Positions 13,237 to 24,253 of a stretch of 64,000 nucleotides of DNA are shown piece after piece; positions within the stretch are counted from its first letter, which is position 1; each line of letters begins with the position of its first letter. The translations under genes and the position numbers were made by a program. This stretch comes from Spirodela intermedia (lineage: Eukaryota; Streptophyta; Magnoliopsida; Alismatales; Araceae): assembly GCA_902729315.2 (NCBI GenBank), contig LR746274.1, positions 5,577,037 through 5,641,036 of the forward strand, written 5' to 3'. The notes below the pieces were generated by a model. That model did not search any database, was not told where the DNA came from, and saw only the letters and a program-made list of their open reading frames with translations.

Positions 13237-16200
13237 ATGGTATGTTGGGTTCGGGCTCTCTCTCTCTCCCTCTGTTTCCATCTCTCGATTGCTCTTCCGG
13301 CTCTACGATTGGGAATCGATATTACCTAGGCTAATTTCTCTCTTTTCTGGCAGGCTGTGCCGGGGTTTTCGTGGAGGAGTACTGCCAACGGCGTTAGTTC
13401 TTCTGACCCTCCTCCCTCCCTCCTCGTCCATCTAGCTATCTGTCTTGTTTTCTTTTCCTCTGTTTGAACTTTCAGAAGAAACAAGCTTGTTCTCACAGCG
13501 ACATGCTTCGATTCCCTGTGGATTCCTCTCATCGTTCGTTCTCTTCGGTTACCCACACATTTTTATTCCTCGAATTACAATTCGCGAAACAAATTTCCCA
13601 TCAAACTTTTTCTTTTTTTTTTCTTTTTTGGGTAGTTACTAAAACACTGCCTTCATAAAAATATATGGTGGTCGATATTACCCAGTTGATGGTTCAAGTT
13701 ATTTCGGTCGTCAATTATTTTTCAGTCTCAATCTATTTTTATCTCTCTGGCTTGTTTCCAAAAGCATTCATAAAAGAATTCTTCTTTTCTCTCTTGGGCA
13801 GTCGTCAAAATTATTCCTATATATAAAAAAAAACAGCTTTTCACTGCCCAGTTTATGGTTACGAATATCTTTTCATGAAATATATTTATATCAGACAGTT
13901 TATTTAATTTATGCTCTCTATCAGAACTGTAACTTCATCAAAGAAAGATCCGTCTAAGTAGCTGATTATGATTTTATATCATCTCTTGGTGTACTTTTGA
14001 TTCATCGCTTCTGTGCTTAGAGTGAAGGTGCCATAGCCTCCTCTGTATTTCTCCCAGAAGGAATTATCTGATGGACTTATTAATAAATGAGTTGTTTCAT
14101 GATCGCAGACTGTCGTTCAGGCGGATCATACCACAAATAGAAAGGCGTGCTCATTCAGCATTTTGTCCACTGTCACTGTAATCTTCATACTTTTCTCCAT
14201 CGGATGTGTCTTCATTGCCACTGACAATCGAATGGTGAGATCCCCCCCCCCCCCTTCTTTAGTTTCATCTGGCTGTGAACGTGTCTGGAGCCTTGTTCTT
14301 TTACGAAATTAGCATCCATGAGGAAGCATTATTTGGATATTTTTCAGAGATATTTCGTTGGAAATATAAAACCAAAAAAAAAAAACAATTTATATTTGAG
14401 AGCATAAAAAAAAATCTTCTGCTATTTTCCTTTGCCCCTGTGCTTCACTGAAGACTATGATTCCCACCAGGAAATAGGGCCCAGAGTCTTTACTGGGTAT
14501 TCAAGGTGAAGCTTATTCTGTTCTGATAGTTAATGAACTATTCGTTGGCTGTCCGGATCCTCAGATTCCTCTAGATACTTGTAGAGTGATCTAGACAATT
14601 TTCTAGCTGCAGGATGACCTAAACTGCCGTTTTGGGTACAAGCTAGCAACTCAGGTTCAAATAATGGCAGGTGTACATAATTATGTAGCCGAAATCTTTA
14701 TTTTCTATTTTTTTCGTGAAAAAAACGAATTACTCTAATTTGAGCTGTTAAATGATTTTTAGAAGGATTTGTTTCCTGTTTTCTTCATTTGTTCATGTGG
14801 AGTTGGTTCCTTGGTGTGGAATATTCTTGTGGGAATCTTGCAGAGGATGCCAAGATGGGTAGCCATGAAGTCAATGGCGTCTGTATCTAAAAGTTGTGAG
14901 GTTTGTCTCTGCTATCAGCTATGTGAGAGAACCCATGAGGGCATACTCGTTGTTGGTTGACCTTTCATGGTTGCTGTAGAGCCGATGCCCACCTCGAGGA
15001 AGTGAAGCATTGCCCAGAGACATTGTAAGCAGAACATCTGATCTGGAGATGCAACTACTGTCTGGGTCTCCAAAAAGAAAGGTACACGAAAGAAGCCCCC
15101 TTTTTTTTTTTTTGGTTGAAATAAGATATAATTTGTGTCTGGGTTGGGTGATTTTTCATCATCTGATGTGATTTTGATGCTTACTATACCAGGAAAATTC
15201 AGATACTCCAAAGAACTTGCTAGCCATTCCGGTAGGGATAAAGCAGAAAGAAGGCGTTGACCAGATTGTTCAGAAGGCACATCTCGAAAACATCACCGTG
15301 ATTTTCTTTATTTCTTTCTCATTCCAGTGTAGAGCCCACAGAAATATCCTGATTAATCTAATTTTTTTTTTCATCTCGAGGCAGTTCCTCACTGCTGACT
15401 TCAGAGTCATTCTCTTCCACTATGATGGTGTTGTGGATGAGTGGCGGGACCTTCATTGGTGTGATAATGCTCTGCATGTGTCTGCTATCAATCAGACGAA
15501 GTGGTATTTGCAATATTTCATCCCGAAGTTATATGGTTTATTGGTCCCATTTCCTATAAATGGGACTACTAAACTAGGACATAATAGTCTTCACTTATGT
15601 CAACAGGTGGTTTGCAAAACGATTCTTGCATCCAGACATAGTTGCTGAATATAATTACATATTTCTCTGGGATGAAGATCTCGGGGTTGAAAATTTTCAT
15701 CCCGGACGGTAGGCTGCAGTGCAATGCACCACAGTGTTAGCTGTTAGATTTCAAGGATTGACTGCTTAATATGGTGTTTACCTCACTGATTGACAGGTAT
15801 TTGTCGATTGTTCAAGATGAGGGGTTGGAGATATCACAGCCAGCCTTAGACACTACGAGGGGACTCAAGGTTCATTATCCGATCACTGCCCGTCAGAGAC
15901 GAAATAAAGTCCACAGGTTTATCCCTTTTTTTTTTAATTTTTTCCCTGATAAAAAAATAATGATTTGTTGTGTTCTACTGTGATCTAAGCCAGTGGGTTA
16001 ACTCTCTTCCCTTTTGTTTCACATTGACAGGAGATTTTACAAGTTAAATGGTGGTTCCAGATGTTATGGGAACAGCACGGGGCCTCCATGCACAGGGTAA
16101 GGTGGCCTTTATTTTTGCAGAGGCTCTGGCATTTAGCTGGCAAGTTCAATTGAACATTAACTTGAAAAGAAGAAAGAGGGTGCATTGGAGATTCGAAACC

Positions 16201-17792
16201 AGTAGAAATGGCAGTCTTGTGAATCATAAGTTGGTTGAACACTGAATCCAGAGGAGAAATCATAACCTGTAACATGCTTTCTGACAATGAAAAATGTATT
16301 TGGTTGTGTTACAACAAAGCAATTGGCATTCATGTAAATGAAGAAATATTAGCAAAATAGTGAGAATCGGTGGAATGATATGGTAAAGTTCTGAGGAGAT
16401 CTTGGATTGCCATCCACTTTCGAAAATAAAAGGCTCTCCGCATCCACATGTGGTGGTTACTTGATTTGTGTCTGATTTACAGCTGGGTGGAGATGATGGC
16501 TCCTGTGTTCACAAGAGCTGCCTGGCGTTGTGTATGGCATATGATCCAGGTATTTTACAGTCTTTATAAGCCAAATATTATTCTCAACTAGGCTTGTTCA
16601 GAATTATCAAATCTGAGCATCTACCATCTAGACATTTATATATTTGTTTTCTGTGATTCAGAATGATCTGATTCATGCATGGGGTCTGGACTACAAGCTT
16701 GGTTATTGTGCCCAGGTGATGCTTTAGCCATGATTTCCATGTAGAGCTCTGTAGTAAGAAAGAACATCTGACCACTTTTTACAGGGTGAACGCTCTAAAA
16801 CCATCGGTGTGGTGGATGCTGAGTATATTGTCCACAAGGGTATTCCTACACTGGGAGGTTTTGATCTCTACAAGGTATGGATTTGATTCTTTGGGTGCTA
16901 GTCACTTTTTATCCTTTGTGAGTCCAATGGATTTAGCATCATTTTCCATTAAAATGCTTTTCAGGGGTGATTTTTCACAGCCATGTGTCAGCTCATTTCC
17001 CATAAACCCAATTTGAGTTACTAATATGATTTATATTGGCTCGATTTGAGAATTTACCGTAGCAAATGGCAAGTTTGCTATAAGGTTGCCTTCCATAGGT
17101 CCTTTCATTGATAAGAATGTGCCTATCATGCAGTTAGCTCCAGAACCCAGCTCTCATCCTCAGTCGAAAGTTTCATCCGACTTGAAAAAGCAGGTGCGCA
17201 ATTCTAACATATCTCGCCTTAGTTTATCCTTTCTTTGTGTAATTTTCTGATATATTTCTCCCTATAGGTCCCATCTGGAACATCCTCCGGCAATGAAGAT
17301 AGGATAAATGTAAGCAGTAATTAAACCACGAGTGTTATTTCAAATATTTTATTTGCCGTTTCAATTTCTCAGGTTTCTAGGGTTCTTATCTCATATGGTG
17401 ACAATCATTTAAAGCTTTTAGACCTTGCTTTTCTATTCGAACTCATTCTAATATTAGTCGGTGGGGAGTTCTTCATGGAATAGCTGATATAGCTTGTATG
17501 AAATCATCAGAAAAAAAATAAAATGTTTATTGTTCAAAGCATGCAATCTGACTACCATATTATAAGCCCATAAAAGCATTGAAAGGATTTATCTTACTCA
17601 GAATATGCTAAATGACTGGACTAAAGAGCCAATGAAAGCCATCCTTCTCCCTCCTTGTAATGAACTCTACACATAATCTTGCAGGTAAGACTGCGATCAG
17701 CAGCCGAATTGGAGATTTTCAAGGAGAGGTGGAGAAATGCAGTTGATGAAGACGAATGTTGGACGGATCCATATCCCGAAAAGATTAAGTGA
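13237..17792 (+). CDS. DUF707 family protein, single-pass membrane
   Basis: Sixteen exons: 13237-13239, 14109-14234, 14613-14654, 14844-14900, 14980-15081, 15193-15276, 15385-15503, 15607-15708, 15797-15916, 16031-16096, 16483-16549, 16662-16715, 16785-16874, 17134-17193, 17268-17309, 17685-17792; 1242 nt, 413 aa. A membrane anchor (VIFILFSIGCVFIATD) follows a short N-terminus. The DUF707 core (Pfam PF05212) is clear: NLLAIPVGIKQKEGVDQIV, VILFHYDGVVDEW, KWWFAKRFLHPDIV, YIFLWDEDLGVE, ISQPALD, GPPCTGWVEMMAPVF and LDYKLGYCAQG. The DxD-like FLWDEDLG and Golgi-like topology hint at a glycosyltransferase fold, which is inference. Many databases carry the misleading name 'lysine ketoglutarate reductase trans-splicing related'. 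The start is deduced: exon 14109 has an in-frame TGA just before its acceptor, and ATG at 13237 is followed directly by the donor GTATGT. The exon 6 donor is discussed in findings. Confidence 0.88.
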
Positions 17793-19787
17793 ACACTGAC
17801 GCCAAGCATACTCTGAAAATTTCTTCTACTGATCCCTTGTGCACAATTAGAGGCCCATACATCTTCAGATCCATTCATGGAACCCCGATGCGGCCATTGA
17901 TCCCAGGTGAAACGAGTATATACATAAGATAGATGTGCTTTTAGATTGGTCATTTTCAGCAATCCACCTACTTCCCAAAACTATGGGATCTGATTTTTGG
18001 GCTGCTCAGGGGTTCTTATCACACACACATATACATGCTACTAAATCAGGTATTCCTTCACAATAGTTCATAAGGTCTTGACCAAGTCTGCGCTGAGGCT
18101 CATTGTTGCTGCCTCACTGTAACATCTGTACATTATATATCTATTATCAACATTAATTCCATAGTTGGGTCTTGACGGATCTACAGGGGAACATGCATTG
18201 TTTTTTTGTTTTTCTTCTGGAAACAGGCGCCATCTTTGGCTGTGTCACAAACTGGAAATATTGTAAGATCATCTTTTTTTATTGTCATAAATATGTTTCC
18301 CCATGGCAATTACAGTATGGTGAGTAAAGTGACGCTGCCTGAACCTGTAGCTGTATATCAATACTGTGTATATCTGAAGGACTGATCTTGATCACTGCCT
18401 TTACATAATTTATTCTTCAGTGTTTACTCTTCAATCACGGGATCATGTGATAATTGGATGATTTCTGCGATATATGTGATGGTGAATGGCTGCGCCTCAA
18501 AAAACCAAACATAATTTATTTAATGCTCAGACAAACCTAAACTCGGGAAAGATTTCATCTCATAACTAAATGGATTGGAACTCAAGCATGTCTTGTAACA
18601 TTGCCGGAATGGCCCGGCGGGAATTTATTTATTTTTGGTCAAATGTCATGAAAAGTGGAATGCAGAAGATTCCACCTAATTGAATAATTAGCATTTATAT
18701 TCTTCGCAGTTTCTATGCTCTCAGTGTAATCTTCCCCTTTAATCTGTCATCCGTCAGCCTTTAATTCTTTTTCCGTGTAAAAAAATATGCGGACAGGCCT
18801 TTCATAAAATTATAGACGAATGATCACCTTCACAAGGAATATATTAATGTATACACGCAAACAATCAGCCTCTTCATTGAGACCTCTATGAAACCCTATG
18901 ACGAAATGGGCGAAGGCACCGAAGTGATGAGATGGTCTACGAACCTTCGGAGATCTGCTTTCCGAGGAAACCGATGGCCAGCTCTGAGATTCTCCATTCC
19001 TGGAAAGCGACTTTTGATGCCCTGAAACTCTGCCCCCAAATGGGAACGGAATTTGCAATCGATCCAGCCGTGATCTGCAAAACAATTAGAACGAGGAGGC
19101 GGGAACGGAAACCTGGCTTTCGAGCAGTTGCCTCATCAGATGAAGACGCAGAAGTACAATTCGCCAACTGGATCGGAGCCCTTGTTGGCCCCGTTCAAGC
19201 CCCGATGGCGGAGGAGGAAGAAGAGGGGTTTTCTGCCGCCCCCATTGATTGCCCGGAAGCTTTATTAGGAGATGCCGAAGACCGGAAAAGCCGGAAATCC
19301 CGAGAAATGTGCGTATTTTTCACATATGCCCTGAAAATATTATTCATTTACAATTATCCTGGATATTACCAAATTAAGAAATATACTCTAAAATACGTTA
19401 CAATTACACATTAATAACGTCGACCACCTGATAAGTAAGGCTAAAATAAAATTCCATTCACATTAAATCGTATTTATTTTATGCGGAAATGGTAGGTAGT
19501 CCTTCATAATCCCAGCTATGGAAGACTCGCATGAGTGTATAGAGTCAACGTTGACAATGGGCAGGAGTCAACGTTGAAAAATGGAAGACCCACATGAGTG
19601 TATAGAGTCATCGTTGACAATGGGCCGGAGTCAACGCGTATGGAAGGCCCAAGGGGATTATTTTCTTCTTGGGTGAAGAAAGTCAGAGACTCCAGATGCA
19701 GCAAGACCGAGGACTCTCCTTTGCATGAGATCTCACGAGACCATTCCCTCTCTCCAAAGCCATGTAGAGTCAGAAACACCAACGCTG

Positions 19788-19818
<31 letters not shown>

Positions 19819-20693
19819 GCCCTGGTTCACCTCGGCCGTGGCCGGTGACCTCAAGCAATCTGAGGGCCAACTCTGGCGAGTCTCACAGTGTAGCCATCCG
19901 AGTGACTCTGGCGGCAACAAAAGAGCGGACGGCAATCCGGCGGCGGCGCCGGGCAAACGTGACCTCAGAGGCACGGCGCCAGAGCTCATGCGTTCGTCGT
20001 GGAGGAGATGGAGCCTACGCCTTGTCTTACCGTGCAAGCGATTGATTGCGTTAAGACACGCAACGATAGAGATGGAGATTAGGCTCGGCGCCAAGCCTGA
20101 GAGAGGGGAGAAGATGTGTCAATGCCTGAGAAAGAGTCATCTCTCTCTCTCTCTCTCCCCCTCTCTTTTCCGTGCGTGTGGACGTTAGGCAAGCATGAAC
20201 CAGAACATCCTCAGAGTTGGACTTCTTACAGCCTGGTTAGGGTTACGGGTCCTTGTCTGGTCATCGTAATGGTCTGAGTCCGGCGTGGGCCTCAAGAAGA
20301 GTGGGAGCGAATTTTTTGTTCAGGTACATGGGTTTACATTAATATACTAAGGAAATGATTCTTCATGATGTGATCAAGGTCAATGAGTGTTTTCACTAGT
20401 TATTGATCATTTGATGAGAGACAACGAGAAATCGGCTTCGGGCTTCCGGAAACTGGTCTCCTATTGTGTGCTCGCTCTTCCTAACAAGATTTAATGCAGG
20501 GAACTCTCTCCCCTTCTCTCTCTCTCTCTCTCTCTCGCTCTGTCTGTCTGTCTGTCTCTCTCTCTCTGCACGTAGCCTCGCCTACAGAAGGGACTCAAAG
20601 AAGCCCCCCCACCCAGGCCACACGTGTGATAGTCGGCGCATCTATCCACGCGCCTGTCTTCTTTTTTTCCAGTTCTCACTTATTCCCACTATC

Positions 20694-20729
<36 letters not shown>

Positions 20730-20858
20730 CTCCCTGTAAAGAGACCAGCTCTTCCCGCGTGGTCGCCACCTTCGGTTGTTCCTTCTCCGTCTTCTTTATC
20801 TCCCTTCCTCCTTCCCTCTCCTTCTTCCTCTCCCTAACGAACTCGATTACGCTACAGA
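17793..20858. other. Intergenic; only unassigned open frames
   Basis: 17793-18800 is probably DUF707 3' UTR and spacer. 18880-19330 is moderately GC-rich with overlapping open frames on both strands (plus 18932-19414, minus 19085-18810) that I cannot assign. 19640-20190 also has long open frames on both strands around a (CT)n tract (19792-19819), with no recognisable motif. 20460-20858 is CT-rich (20514-20570, 20697-20724) and likely contains the lipase promoter and leader. Confidence 0.45.
19518..19639. repeat. 63-bp tandem repeat rich in W-box motifs
   Basis: Two units begin at 19518 and 19581 (atggaaga-c-catgagtgt), with a fragment of a third at 19640. Each unit contains AGTCA/TTGAC elements. 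The first holds the perfect 12-bp palindrome gtcaacgttgac at 19544-19555, which is two WRKY-type W-box cores (TTGAC) head to head. The repeat lies about 1.2 kb upstream of the lipase start. A role in its control is inference. Confidence 0.75.
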
Positions 20859-21613
20859 ATGGCCTCTTCCTTCGGTTGTTTCTTCTTCTTCTTCTTCGTC
20901 CCCCTGCTCTTGGGTCACTCGGCCTTCGCAGCCAGATTCGGAGGAGGGGGAAGACGGCGGCTCCTCCCCGCCGCCACCGAGGTCGCCGGAGTTTGCGCGT
21001 CGCTGGTTGTCCCCAGTGGCTATAAATGCGAGGAGTTCGACGTGGGCTTTCCATATTTTCCCTTCGTTCTTCCTTCATCTCTCTACGCCTTCCCTTACGC
21101 TTGTTGATCGCTACTACCATTCTCGGACTGTCTCACAGGTGACGACCCAAGATGGGTACATACTCAGGTTGCAGAGGATCCCGGCTGGTCGCGATGGCGG
21201 CGGCGCCCCCACCGCTGGCCGCCGGAGGCGGCCGGTTCTCCTCCAGCACGGCGTCTTGGCGGTGCGGACGTAATACGTGCATAAATTATCTTTCAAAGAA
21301 TTAGATATCTTCAGGGAAGATAAATATTTAACAGATTGGATGGAATCAATAAAGTGGGTCGCATAATGTTGAGGATAATCATAAGATCGTATCTTTTATT
21401 CTCCTGTTTTATCGCTGAGTTTTCCTTTTCGTTTTGCCATGCAGGATGGGGTAACGTGGCTGCTGAATTCCCCGGATGAGGCTCTGGCTTACGTACTGGC
21501 GGACGCCGGCTTTGACGTCTGGATCGCCAACACCCGAGGAACTCGATGGAGCCGCCGCCACGAGACCCTCCACCCCTCCTCTCGGGTCACCATCTCCCCT
21601 CCCTCTCTCTCTA

Positions 21614-21656
<43 letters not shown>

Positions 21657-23621
21657 GAGGTCAATCTATGGAACAGGCGTTTTGGGCGTGGTCATGGGAC
21701 GAGCTGGTTGCGTATGACCTCCCAGCCACTGTTGACTTCGTGTACCAGAGAACAGGGCAGAAGCTTGACTACGTTGGCCACTCGCTGGTACAGTAATCGC
21801 ATTTATTCTCTCCCGTCTGCGCCGCTGGCGAAGTTGCTGAAGCTCTCGGCGGCGACCGCCGCTGTTGTAGGGTACGCTCACGGCGATGGCGTCTTTCTCC
21901 GAGGGACGGCTGGTGGACAAGCTGAGGTCCGCCGCCTTGCTGAGCCCCATCGCTTTCTTGAGCCACATGACGACCACACTGGGGATCCTCGCAGCCAGAT
22001 CCTTTCTCGGAGAGGTAGGCCTCGTTATATAATCTTCTCATCTTCTGAGTCTTGAGAACGATAGAGCTCAGTAGTGAGAAGGTAGATCTTCTGAATTGAG
22101 TGAGTATATGAGTCAGAGTAACGATTTCATTTTGCATGGAGATCATTATATTCCATCTCTCTCTCTTTCTCCCTCTTTCTTTCCCTCCCTCTCTCTCTCC
22201 CTCCGTCTCCCTGTCTCCCTCTCCCTCTCTCCTTCCCTCCTCTCTCTCTCACTCTCTCTTTCTCTCTCTCTTTCTCTCTCTCTCTTCACCCCCCACTCTC
22301 CCTAACCATGGCCTTTCCCCTTCGTCCAATGGCCTGTGTTGTTAATTCCCTGCTCCAAATTATATCACTGTTTGGGGTGGCAGCTGATTGCCACCCGTTT
22401 GTAATATAATATACCATTAATTATTATATTTTAAGTAATATGATTTTTTTTTCAATAAACTCATAAATTTAATGCCTTCATATTGCACCCTACTTTGCTC
22501 TTGTACAGATATACACATGGTTGGGCATCGCAGAGTTTGACCCGACTGGGTACGACCCTCAGCTACCTACTATTTTGGGAATATAATATTGTCAACCTAA
22601 GTTCGTGGGTTTTTATTGGCCTATAAATAGGGTTGCAGTGAGGTATCTTATGAAGAAACTTTGCCAGAATCCAACGCTCAATTGCTACGATCTGATGACG
22701 GCCTTCACTGGTAATCATGACTACCGTTTGACCCAATTCCCAGCCACGCATATAACTCTGTTCATCCCATAATGAGTACTATTTTTAGAAGTCAACGCGG
22801 CCATCCTAGAGAATTCAACCCCAGCTCTTATGGAATAAACCTGTACATATCTTTGTGATGAAATAGGCAAGGAATTAATTTTGTCATGTACCTCATAATT
22901 GATTAATCGGTTATAGTCTTAAAAGTCAACGTCGGCCATCTTTGAGAATTCAACCGCGGCTATTCATCTCATTAGCTAGGGAATAAACCTCGCGCTATTT
23001 TATACGTATATATCTTTGTGCCGAAACATGCAAGACGTTGACTTTAAATATGTTGTGATCTTAAGCTAATTTTATCGAGTTATATGGCCGTGTACTTGCC
23101 TGTTCAGGAATGAACTGCTGCCTAAACGAGTCAACGGTAGAGCTCTACCTGGAGTACGAGCCGCAGTCAACGTCAACGAAGAACATGGTTCATCTAGCTC
23201 AGAGTGAGTGACTCTCCTCTTCCTCCACTACCACCGCCGCCGCCGCCGCCGCCGCCCCTCATTTATCTAACGGTGGGTTGTCTACAAGCTTGCAGCTTTC
23301 CGGGACGGCGCGCTGACAAAGTTTGACTACGGCGGCGGCGAGGCCAACATGCGGCGGTACGGCCGGCGGTCGCCGCCGGCGTATAACCTTTCCAACATTC
23401 CCGGAGAGCTCCCCATCTTTCTCAGCTACGGCGGAAGGGACAGGCTCTCCAACACCGATGACGTGAGCCTTCTCCTCGCCGCCCTCAGGGCCCGCGGCGG
23501 CGGCGGGCGGCTCACTGTCCAGTTTGTGGCTGACTTCGCCCACGCTGACTTCGTCATGGGGACTACCGCCAGGCGGGTCGTGTATGACGCCGTCGTGGCC
23601 TTCTTCCGCCGCCAGCTGTGA
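20859..23621 (+). CDS. Secreted acid lipase, triacylglycerol lipase 2 / MPL1 type
   Basis: Alpha/beta-hydrolase of the gastric/lysosomal acid lipase family; plant members include Arabidopsis LIP2 and aphid-induced MPL1. Exons: 20859-21041, 21139-21261, 21445-21585, 21677-21787, 21871-22014, 22509-22549, 22631-22710, 23108-23203, 23296-23621; 1245 nt, 414 aa. The N-terminus is a signal peptide with a run of six Phe. Landmarks are [38 protein letters not shown] and the nucleophile elbow GHSLG, whose Ser lies in exon 4 and final Gly in exon 5. Further on are [21 protein letters not shown] (catalytic Asp) and FAHADFVMG (catalytic His). All three triad residues are present, so the enzyme should be active. 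Several introns carry CT tracts, and (CCG)n abuts the last intron. The exons are much more GC-rich than the introns. Confidence 0.93.
22156..22287. repeat. Impure (CT)n tract in lipase intron 5
   Basis: About 130 bases of CT, CCCT and CTTT repeats fill the middle of the fifth intron. The tract is imperfect, which suggests age. Open frames through it are simple Ser/Leu repeats without meaning. Confidence 0.85.
22786..23040. repeat. Duplicated segment in lipase intron 7
   Basis: Two related segments, near 22788 and near 22922, share agtcaacg-cggccatc, gagaattcaacc, ggaataaacct and atatctttgtg in the same order at an offset of about 134 bases. Copies differ by small indels. Each carries an AGTCAA (W-box) element. 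Confidence 0.7.
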
Positions 23622-24253
23622 GGAGGATGAGCCCTTCTTGTCTGCGTTGACTCTACCTCTCTGAAATGAATCCTCCCGGGAGCTATGGTTGGCTGAGGCC
23701 AGCCACTCGTATCCGATCGATGTAGTGAGGAAGGCGGTGCACAAATGTTGAGGGTTTGCAGGTTGACAATTGAAACCTGGTCAGAGAGAGAGAGAGAAAG
23801 AGAGAGAGAGGGAGAGAGAGAGGGAGAGAGAGAGGGAGAGAGAGAGGGAGAGGGAGAGAGAGTAGTTGGAGATTCCTAGGTTCCAAATAATTGGCTTTGA
23901 GAGTCAAGGCTATTTTATTTCAAAGTTTAGATTAAGCGTGTTACAGGATTGACAATATCCAATCGGTTGACTAAATGATGACGGGAGTCATGGTGACGTC
24001 AAACGTCACTTCAAACATTCTCGGTAGTAACGGTTTCTTCGATATTACGGAAAAGTCCCCGTTGACAAGTATAATTTTCAAAATAACACCCCCCCTTTCA
24101 CCCCTACAGCTTCTCTCCTTGCCCTTCTTCCTCCGGCAAGTGCTGGCGCCTCTCACTCAGAAGGTCTCTTCCCAATCCCTAGCCAGGGCAGATCCGAATG
24201 CCTCCGCCTTGATCCCCAATTCTTCTCTCCGACGGCCACTCAACGTGCGGGAG
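23622..24253. other. Intergenic with (GA)n; lipase 3' end and GCS1 promoter
   Basis: A 632-base spacer between two genes on the same strand. An impure GA/GGGA tract covers about 23783-23863. The remainder is unremarkable; the last 250 bases are C/T-rich on the plus strand, as expected for the GCS1 5' leader. The open frame containing the GCS1 start extends upstream to 23975, but family comparison favours the start at 24254. Confidence 0.5.

Noticed and set aside
15298-15384. GT-AG intron using the GTGATT donor as the preferred DUF707 model
   Set aside because: It would leave seven extra residues (AHLENIT) in a core that lacks them in homologues. Kept as an alternative to the GC donor.
18810-19414. 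ORFs of 160 codons (+) and 76-91 codons (-)
   Set aside because: No domain, no splice-consistent extension and no family resemblance. One minus frame needs a TTG start. Left as unassigned.
19516-20188. Long overlapping ORFs on both strands (192 and 196 codons)
   Set aside because: Neither strand shows a known motif, and both run through a CT tract and the W-box repeats. Openness on both strands suggests base composition rather than coding.
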